Source: Deltaproteobacteria bacterium
Lineage (GTDB): Bacteria; Desulfobacterota; Desulfobacteria; Desulfobacterales; C00003060
Assembly: GCA_019309245.1 (NCBI GenBank)
Contig: JAFDGP010000055.1
Location: 1-10,648, forward strand
Length of the DNA stretch: 10,648 nt
Direction of reading: 5' to 3'
Shown: piece by piece, positions 6,197 through 10,648 of the stretch
Position numbering within the stretch: position 1 is the stretch's first letter
How the letters are laid out: each line of letters opens with the position of its first letter
The notes under the pieces: generated by a model
The model's input: the letters and a program-made list of their open reading frames with translations, nothing else
What the model was told of the DNA's origin: nothing
Database searches by the model: none
Translations under genes and position numbers: made by a program

Positions 6197-7949
6197 TTTC
6201 CCCCCAGCGGCGCTCCTGATTCTTGGCGCTTTACTGGTTCCCTTTTTCAAGGGCAAAGCCAGGAACTGGTATGTCATCTTCCTGCCTGCGGCCGCCTTTT
6301 ATGTGGTTTCCCAGCTGGACATGGGATCTTCATGGCAGGTCCACTTTTTCGGGTTTGACCTGACGTTCTTGAGGGTGGACAAGCTGAGCAAGGTGTTCGG
6401 CTACATCTTTACCTTAAACGCCTTTGCCGCCTTTGTCTATGCCTTCTACTTAAAGGACAACACCCAACACATGGCTGCGCTGTTTTATATCGGCAGTGCG
6501 CTCGGGGTGGTTTTCGCCGGAGACCTGGTGTCGTTGTACTTTTTCTGGGAAGTCATGGCCGTGGCCTCTACCTTTTTGATTTTGGCTCGAAAGACCAAAA
6601 AGGCCCAGGCCGCCGGTATGCGCTATGTGCTGGTCCATATCTTCGGCGGGCTTTGCCTGCTGGCCGGCCTGGTCCTCTATATCACGCATACGGGCTCCGT
6701 CGCGTTTAACACCATAACGGACCGCAACTGGGGAACCTATCTTATCCTGATTGGCTTTTTGATTAATGCAGCCGCGCCTCCGATTCATGCGTGGCTTCCT
6801 GATGCCTATCCGGAAGCCACGGTAGCCGGGGGCGTGATCCTGAGCGCCTATACCACCAAGACCGCCGTGTATACCTTGATCCGGGGTTTTCCCGGGTGGG
6901 AAATTCTCATCGTCATCGGCTGTATCATGACGATTTACGGCATCATTTACGCCCTGTTGGAAAACGACATGAGGCGGATTCTCGCCTACAGCATTATCAA
7001 CCAGGTCGGTTTTATGGTAACAGGAGTGGGCATCGGGACCATGATGTCGTTAAACGGAGCGGCGGCTCATGCCTTTTGTCATATCATATACAAGGCCCTG
7101 CTGTGGATGTCCGCTGGCTCTGTCTTATACATGACAGGCAAAAGTAAATGTACCGAACTCGGAGGGCTGTACAAAACCATGCCGTGGACGCTGATTTTCG
7201 GCGGCGTGGGTGCCCTGGCGATTTCGGCGGTTCCGTGGACCAGCGGCTTTACAAGCAAGTCTCTTATCATCGACGGGGCGGTCCACCAGCATATGGTCTG
7301 GGTATGGCTGGTCCTGGAGATTGCATCGGCCGGTGTGTTTCTCCATGCAGGAATCAAATTCCCCTATTTTGTCTTTTTTGCCAAAGACAAGGGGCTCCGG
7401 CCCGGAGAAACCAACATGGGCATGCTGCTCGCCATGGGTTTCATGGCCTTTCTGTGCATCTTCATCGGGTGTTATCCCAAGCCGTTATATCAGATCCTGC
7501 CCTATCCCGTGCACTACCAAGCCTATACGTATAATCACGTGGTTTCGCAGATGCAATTGCTGATGCTTTCCGCGCTTGTGTTTTTCCTGTTCCTCAAGCT
7601 GCTTAAGCGAACCGATACCATTTCCATTGATACAGATTGGTTCTACCGGATGGGTGGCCGATTGTTCTATTGGGTGATAGACAAGAGCCTAAACGGGATC
7701 AACGCAGTGTGTGATCGGGTTTTTGTCGGAGGCCTCGCCCCGGCCCTCGGCCGATTGTCAAGGCACGCCCCGGAAATCCTGACACTCGGGGTGATGTTGC
7801 CGTTGTGGAGCGCTGCCGGGGCCAAAGGCAGAGCGCTTGAGCGCAAGGTTGAAAAAACACGGGCCGCGCTGGCGACGGGTTCCGCCCCAGTGGGAATCAG
7901 TGCAGCGGTGGCTACAATTTTTTTAATGGTGGTTTTTCTTCTGATGTGA
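6186..7949 (+). CDS. Antiporter subunit D-like, third and longest copy (D3)
   Basis: This 587-residue PF00361-family protein has about 15-16 predicted helices. Conserved channel residues present are Glu122 in helix 5 (YFFWEVMAVAST), Lys225 in helix 8 (AYTTKTAVYTLIRGF), His300/Lys303 (HIIYKALLW) and Lys358 (SGFTSKSLIIDG). The helix-7 lysine that precedes the PLHxWLP motif in D1 and D2 is Asn194 here (INAAAPPIHAWLPDAY). Beyond the usual 14 helices it has a C-terminal extension of about 110 residues (475-587). This includes an amphipathic, charged stretch (ALERKVEKTRAALATG) and a final helix ending at the last residue. The ATG overlaps the preceding small gene by 11 bases, so translation is probably coupled. 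Products of this kind are usually annotated Na(+)/H(+) antiporter subunit D. The ion used cannot be read from sequence. Confidence 0.9.
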   Translation: MTSNFPPAALLILGALLVPFFKGKARNWYVIFLPAAAFYVVSQLDMGSSWQVHFFGFDLTFLRVDKLSKVFGYIFTLNAFAAFVYAFYLKDNTQHMAALFYIGSALGVVFAGDLVSLYFFWEVMAVASTFLILARKTKKAQAAGMRYVLVHIFGGLCLLAGLVLYITHTGSVAFNTITDRNWGTYLILIGFLINAAAPPIHAWLPDAYPEATVAGGVILSAYTTKTAVYTLIRGFPGWEILIVIGCIMTIYGIIYALLENDMRRILAYSIINQVGFMVTGVGIGTMMSLNGAAAHAFCHIIYKALLWMSAGSVLYMTGKSKCTELGGLYKTMPWTLIFGGVGALAISAVPWTSGFTSKSLIIDGAVHQHMVWVWLVLEIASAGVFLHAGIKFPYFVFFAKDKGLRPGETNMGMLLAMGFMAFLCIFIGCYPKPLYQILPYPVHYQAYTYNHVVSQMQLLMLSALVFFLFLKLLKRTDTISIDTDWFYRMGGRLFYWVIDKSLNGINAVCDRVFVGGLAPALGRLSRHAPEILTLGVMLPLWSAAGAKGRALERKVEKTRAALATGSAPVGISAAVATIFLMVVFLLM

Positions 7950-7966
7950 TAAGACCCTTAGTCTTA
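7950..7966 (+). terminator. Weak hairpin directly after the antiporter operon
   Basis: TAAGAC and GTCTTA form a 6-bp stem with a CCTTA loop immediately after the D3 stop codon. It is AT-rich and is followed by AAAAG instead of a T-tract, so it would be a poor intrinsic terminator. Read-through into the signalling genes is likely. It is reported because no better operon terminator is visible before the next gene. Confidence 0.2.
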
Positions 7967-8007
7967 AAAGAAGGCGCCATGTTTTTCACGCCGGGTGGGG
8001 GTCGCCA

Positions 8008-8051
8008 CTGCCTGTCTCTGGTAAGGCAGGAGTCTGGTACTGAGAGGAGAC
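8008..8051 (+). promoter_or_regulatory. Possible leader structure that hides the ribosome binding site
   Basis: CTGCCT (8008-8013) and AGGCAG (8024-8029) can form a 6-bp stem with a 10-base loop. The loop contains GTCTC (8014-8018), complementary to GAGAC (8047-8051), which overlaps the AGAGGAGA ribosome binding site of the next gene. A loop-to-binding-site pairing could form a pseudoknot that limits translation. The complementarity is seen directly; regulation is inference, and I recognise no riboswitch family. Confidence 0.25.
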
Positions 8052-8055
8052 ACAC

Positions 8056-8538
8056 ATGGTTTCTCTACAGGACTTGAAGAGGATTGCAGTTTTTGAAGAC
8101 CTCACGGACGGAATGTTGGAACGATTGGCTCCCATAGCTCAAACGGAGTCCATGGAAGAGCGCCAGATGGTCTACGAAGAGGGCAGCGCGGCTGATCGTT
8201 TCTTTTCCCTGATCCGGGGAAAGGTGTTGTTGGAAGCGGAACTGGCTCCGAATTTTATTATCTCTGTGGGTTCCATCAAGCCCGGTTATTCTTTTGGCTG
8301 GCCCGCTCTGTTTCCATCGGGCACCAATACCTCCTACGCCGTATGCGCTGAGCCGAGCGAGATTCTCATGATGCCCGGTGACAAATTGTCGGAGATCCTT
8401 AACGATGACCAGAAAATGGGGTTCTTGGTAATGCAAAAATCCGCACGGATCCTGGAAAACCGCCTGGAACACCGAACGGCCCAGTTCTTGAAGGTCATCT
8501 CCAGACATCCGGAGATCGGAGCGCTTCTCGGGCTTTAA
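8056..8538 (+). CDS. Stand-alone cyclic nucleotide-binding-fold protein
   Basis: This 160-residue soluble protein has the cNMP-binding beta-roll fold (PF00027). The N-terminal LKRIAVFEDLTDGMLERLA is the usual helical lead-in, and the barrel runs through GSAADRFFSLIRGKVLLE. The phosphate-binding cassette should read FGE..L......R.A but here reads FGWPALFPSGTNTSYAVCA (80-98): the Glu is Trp82 and the Arg is absent, so canonical cAMP or cGMP binding is unlikely. A C-terminal helix (about 110-147) follows, and there is no helix-turn-helix or enzymatic domain. It is probably a sensor or protein-interaction module, not a CRP-type regulator. A clear AGAGGAGA site precedes the ATG. It follows D3 by 106 bases in the same orientation and precedes two-component genes, which suggests a role in that signalling set. 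Confidence 0.8.
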   Translation: MVSLQDLKRIAVFEDLTDGMLERLAPIAQTESMEERQMVYEEGSAADRFFSLIRGKVLLEAELAPNFIISVGSIKPGYSFGWPALFPSGTNTSYAVCAEPSEILMMPGDKLSEILNDDQKMGFLVMQKSARILENRLEHRTAQFLKVISRHPEIGALLGL

Positions 8539-8587
8539 CACTGTTTGAGAAGCGGCTGTGGATGTGCGATGTACGATCGAAGACGCG

Positions 8588-8632
8588 CCCGGCGGCCTAG
8601 CCGGGATCTTGCTGAGTCGTTGCGACTCCAAG
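8588..8632 (+). promoter_or_regulatory. Tandem hairpins just upstream of a response regulator's binding site
   Basis: Two inverted repeats stand back to back. CCCGGC (8588-8593) pairs with GCCGGG (8600-8605) around a 6-base loop. GAGTCG (8614-8619) pairs with CGACTC (8623-8628) around a TTG loop, and this stem is lengthened by CTTG (8608-8611) pairing with CAAG (8629-8632) across a 2-base bulge. The Shine-Dalgarno AAGGAGG begins 5 bases later, at 8637. No T-tract follows, so this is not a standard terminator. It may be an mRNA processing, stability or translation-control element, but the function is unknown. Confidence 0.4.
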
Positions 8633-8648
8633 CAATAAGGAGGCTGAG

Positions 8649-9080
8649 ATGTCGAAGCGAGTACTGATTGTTGACGACGAACCGGATATTGTAACCTTTT
8701 TGAGTGCGGTTCTGGAAGAAAACGGATACACGAGCACCAGCGCCAAAGATGGTGTGGAGGGCCTTGAGGCCTTGCGCAGGGAAAAACCAGACTTGGTGCT
8801 TTTGGACCTGATGATGCCGAAAAAGAGCGGCATCGCCATGTTTCAGGAGTTGAGAAAAGACCCGGAGTTGAGCCATATCCCCGTGGTGGTTGTGACAGGC
8901 GTGTCAGAGGTAACCGGTGTTGATTTCAGGAACTTTATGTATAAGCAGCCCCTGAAAGATGAAAAAAAGTTTGCAGAGACAACAGGCTTGACCAAGTATA
9001 CGATTCCGGACGGCTATGTTGAAAAACCGATAGACCCAGATGAATTGATTAAGGCCGTCAAGAAGGCCCTGAAGGAATAA
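8649..9080 (+). CDS. Single-domain response regulator with an inserted segment
   Basis: This 143-residue CheY-like receiver (PF00072) has no output domain. The acidic pocket is Asp9/Asp10, the phospho-acceptor is Asp53 (LVLLDLMMP), the switch residue is Thr83 (VVVVTG), and the conserved lysine is Lys126 (GYVEKPID). The distance from Thr83 to Lys126 is 43 residues, against 22 in CheY, NtrC and the receiver of the next gene. About 21 extra residues (within roughly 88-120, including FRNFMYKQPLKDEKKF) are thus inserted between the fourth and fifth strands, where receivers contact partners. It is preceded by a strong AAGGAGG site and a hairpin-rich leader. It is likely a phosphorelay intermediate or protein-interaction regulator, perhaps a substrate of the downstream kinase. 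The receiver call is firm and the partner is unknown. Confidence 0.9.
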   Translation: MSKRVLIVDDEPDIVTFLSAVLEENGYTSTSAKDGVEGLEALRREKPDLVLLDLMMPKKSGIAMFQELRKDPELSHIPVVVVTGVSEVTGVDFRNFMYKQPLKDEKKFAETTGLTKYTIPDGYVEKPIDPDELIKAVKKALKE

Positions 9081-9100
9081 TTACAGCAGCCTCCAATGCG

Positions 9101-9139
9101 GCAACCGGTCTGGCATCCATGGGGACCGCGACCGGTTGC
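9101..9139 (+). terminator. Perfect 10-bp inverted repeat after the response regulator
   Basis: GCAACCGGTC (9101-9110) is repeated as its exact complement GACCGGTTGC (9130-9139), with a 19-base loop. It begins 20 bases after the response regulator stop. It would form a stable hairpin but lacks a following T-tract. It could be a transcript-end or stability structure, or an operator for a dimeric regulator ahead of the kinase gene. The repeat is certain; the function is not. Confidence 0.4.
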
Positions 9140-9179
9140 GGCCTGCTTCCCGCCTGTCGCATGCTTCCATCCGGGGGCG

Positions 9180-9208
9180 TTTCCTCTCTTTAAATTTCGT
9201 GCTATAGA
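9180..9208 (+). promoter_or_regulatory. Weak sigma-70-like promoter before the kinase gene
   Basis: TATAGA (9203-9208) lies in a locally AT-rich patch (9190-9220), unlike the GC-rich flanks. A poor -35 candidate, TTTCCT (9180-9185), lies 17 bases upstream. It is about 50 bases before the kinase start. The hairpin between this gene and the response regulator makes a separate promoter plausible, but the -35 match is weak. Confidence 0.3.
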
Positions 9209-9255
9209 ATATTTTTATTTGTCTGCTGGCTGGAGTCTAACACCGGCTGGAAAGA

Positions 9256-10464
9256 ATGATGGCCATGGAATTAAAGAACCTTCTTGTCATTGATGACGAG
9301 GCGCCGATCCTGGAAATGTTGGAGATGTCCCTGGCCAGCGAAGGATACCATGTCCTGACCGCTGAAAGCGGCAGCCATGGTCTGCAAGTCTTCAAACAAC
9401 ACCGCCCGAAACTTGTCCTGACCGACATCAAGATGCCGGAGATGGACGGCATTGAGGTCCTTAAGAGGATCAAGACGATGGACCGCGATACCGAGGTAAT
9501 TGTCATTACCGGGCACGGTGATATGGATTCGGCCATTTCGGCCATTCGTCACGGAGCCTCGGATTTTATTACCAAGCCCATTCGGGACGAAATCCTGATG
9601 CTTGCCCTTGAGCGGGCAAAGGAAAAGGTCCGCATCCACCAGCAGCTCAGGGACTACACCGAAAATCTGGAGGAGAAAATCGAGGTATGCAAGGTCGAGC
9701 TTAAGCGGGCAGAGGCCGAACTCATCAAAAACGAGCGGCTGGCCTCCATCGGCGAAACGGTTGCGGGGTTGGCGCATTATATTAAGAACATTTTGACCGG
9801 ACTGCGTGGCGGCATGTATATGGTGAACCGTGGCATGGCCGGGGACAAACCGAAGATGTTGCAGGACGGGTGGGCGATGGTTCAGCGAAATATCGAGAAG
9901 GTTTCCCAGCTCGTCCTTGATTTATTACAATATTCCAAAGACAGGGTCCCGGAACGGAGTATGTGCCGGCCCAATGACATCGCCAGGGATGCGATGGATC
10001 TTTTCCAGGAAAAGGCCGGGCTGCATGGCATTGTATTAAAGGCATTTTTTGATGAAGGCCTGGAGGAAGCCTATACGGACCAAGAGGCTCTTTATCGCGT
10101 TCTGCTGAACCTCATTTCCAATGCCATCGATGCGTGTATCTTTGATCCGGACACCGGCAAAGCGTGGGAGGTCGTTCTCAGGACCACTCTTGAGGAGCAA
10201 AACGGGCAGGGGCGGCTCGTTTTTGAGGTCTCTGACAATGGAACGGGCATGACGGATGAGGTGAAGGCCAAGCTTTTTTCCCGGTTTTTCAGTACCAAGG
10301 GCGGCCAGGGCACGGGCCTTGGCCTGCTTGTGACCCAAAAGATCATCAAGGAGCTCGGCGGGGAGATCTCCGTCGATTCGACCGAGGGTCAGGGCACCAC
10401 GTTCACGGTCCGCCTCGACCTGCAGACGCCGGCGGACCACGCCCCCGGGGTCGACGAAAGATAA
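9256..10464 (+). CDS. Cytoplasmic receiver-histidine kinase hybrid
   Basis: This 402-residue soluble protein has no membrane helix. Residues 7-118 are a receiver domain with Asp13/Asp14, phospho-acceptor Asp57 (LVLTDIKMP), Thr85 and Lys107 (FITKPI). A charged coiled coil follows at about 113-165 (ENLEEKIEVCKVELKRAEAE). The dimerisation/phosphotransfer helix has the H-box LAHYIKNILTGL with His174. The catalytic domain has the N-box (LLNLISNAIDAC, Asn289), G1 (DNGTGM, Asp327), F-box (FSRFFSTKG) and G2 (GTGLGL). With a receiver as its only input domain, the kinase is probably controlled by another kinase or by its own receiver. ATG codons at 9256, 9259 and 9265 are all possible starts; GGAAAG at 9249-9254 is the only weak binding site. 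Likely targets are the neighbouring receivers, by inference. Confidence 0.92.
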   Translation: MMAMELKNLLVIDDEAPILEMLEMSLASEGYHVLTAESGSHGLQVFKQHRPKLVLTDIKMPEMDGIEVLKRIKTMDRDTEVIVITGHGDMDSAISAIRHGASDFITKPIRDEILMLALERAKEKVRIHQQLRDYTENLEEKIEVCKVELKRAEAELIKNERLASIGETVAGLAHYIKNILTGLRGGMYMVNRGMAGDKPKMLQDGWAMVQRNIEKVSQLVLDLLQYSKDRVPERSMCRPNDIARDAMDLFQEKAGLHGIVLKAFFDEGLEEAYTDQEALYRVLLNLISNAIDACIFDPDTGKAWEVVLRTTLEEQNGQGRLVFEVSDNGTGMTDEVKAKLFSRFFSTKGGQGTGLGLLVTQKIIKELGGEISVDSTEGQGTTFTVRLDLQTPADHAPGVDER

Positions 10465-10558
10465 GCGCCTGCGGAGCCGAAAAAGGCGTGACCATCCAAT
10501 CCCACCGCCGAGGCGACGTCCGGTCGTTCCCACTAACAGCCAGCGTGAAGTCTTCGAG

Positions 10559-10648
10559 ATGGATTCCGGCAAAATGAGCGAAGATCCCTGGAAGATACTG
10601 ATTATCGACGATGAGGAAGGCGTGCGTAAACTGCTTTCCATCGGGCTT
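10559..10648 (+). CDS. N-terminus of another receiver-domain protein (cut by window end)
   Basis: Only the first 30 residues are present. They contain WKILIIDDEEGVRKLLSIGL, the first strand, acidic pocket (Asp-Asp-Glu) and first helix of a receiver domain. The start may be ATG 10559 or the in-frame ATG 10574; neither has a strong binding site. The frame stays open upstream for at least 90 bases, through the gap after the kinase gene, but no plausible earlier start was seen. The output domain lies outside the window, so it could be an enhancer-binding regulator, a kinase or a single-domain regulator. It is the third receiver-containing gene in a row, which makes a phosphorelay with the kinase likely. 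Confidence 0.75.
   Translation, partial: MDSGKMSEDPWKILIIDDEEGVRKLLSIGL

Noticed and set aside
5735..6277. 180-residue antisense frame across D2, the small gene and D3
   Set aside because: It spans three well-supported sense genes and has no recognisable domain or binding site.
192..7949. Complex I (nuo) or hydrogenase-4 operon
   Set aside because: NuoL/M/N-like and NuoK-like genes are present, but there are no quinone-site, iron-sulfur or [NiFe] subunits, and MnhE, F, G and B are specific to Mrp/Mbh systems.
7973..7992. GGCG/CGCC hairpin as a terminator or riboswitch stem
   Set aside because: It is a 4-bp stem with a 12-base loop; too weak, and it matches no riboswitch core I know.
8056..8538. 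CRP/FNR-type transcription factor
   Set aside because: The protein ends at 160 residues after the beta-roll and one helix, with no helix-turn-helix and no FNR cysteine cluster.
8065..8631. 188-residue antisense frame over the cNMP-fold gene
   Set aside because: It is antisense to a gene with a clear fold and binding site; its product shows no domain, and codon structure favours the sense strand.
9144..9168. Direct repeat TGCTTCC (9144-9150 and 9162-9168) as a regulator site
   Set aside because: A 7-base repeat 18 bases apart is expected by chance often enough, and there is no third copy or symmetry to support it.
10036..10641. 201-residue antisense frame over the kinase 3' end
   Set aside because: It is complementary to the conserved N-, G1- and G2-box coding region of the kinase, so its openness follows from sense codon bias.

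Overview
The window is one strand-consistent stretch of about 10.6 kb, with every supported gene on the + strand. It looks like a bacterial chromosome, most likely an anaerobic Desulfobacterota (Deltaproteobacteria) of the Desulfobacteraceae/Desulfosarcinaceae type. That assignment is an inference from gene content and order, soluble multi-response-regulator cassettes and moderately high GC. No rRNA, tRNA or housekeeping marker is present to confirm it.

Region 1 (about 1-7949) is a ten-gene operon for a membrane-bound Mrp/Mnh-type cation/proton antiporter. A near-consensus sigma-54 promoter (101-117) lies upstream. The order is MnhE, MnhF, MnhG, an MbhD-type DUF4040 protein, an MbhE-MnhB fusion, MnhC, a first NuoM/N-like antiporter subunit (here D1), a second (D2), an unrecognised 83-residue two-helix membrane protein, and a third, longer antiporter subunit (D3). 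The first seven genes follow the order of archaeal membrane-bound hydrogenase genes mbhA-mbhH, with mbhE and mbhF fused. Where Mbh would continue into hydrogenase genes, this locus instead adds D2, the small protein and D3. There is no full-length MrpA and no redox subunit, so the complex seems to carry three proton/ion-channel modules instead of the usual two of Mrp. Tight spacing and start/stop overlaps (TGATG, TTGA, ATGA, and an 11-base overlap) indicate translational coupling.

Region 2 (about 8056-10648) is a soluble signalling cassette. It holds a stand-alone cyclic-nucleotide-binding-fold protein with a degenerate phosphate-binding cassette, a single-domain response regulator with an unusual insertion before its last strand, a cytoplasmic receiver-histidine kinase, and the N-terminus of another receiver protein cut by the window end. 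The two parts share orientation. The absence of a strong terminator after D3 leaves room for read-through from the antiporter operon. A simple reading is that the cassette senses a state linked to ion or redox balance and may control the sigma-54 promoter of the antiporter operon, but nothing in the window proves this.

Non-coding stretches: 1-191 holds the sigma-54 promoter and leader; 7950-8055 and 8539-8648 hold short hairpins just upstream of ribosome binding sites; 9081-9255 holds a perfect 10-bp inverted repeat and a weak sigma-70-like promoter; 10465-10558 shows nothing clear. No mobile elements, CRISPR arrays, tRNAs or rRNAs were seen.
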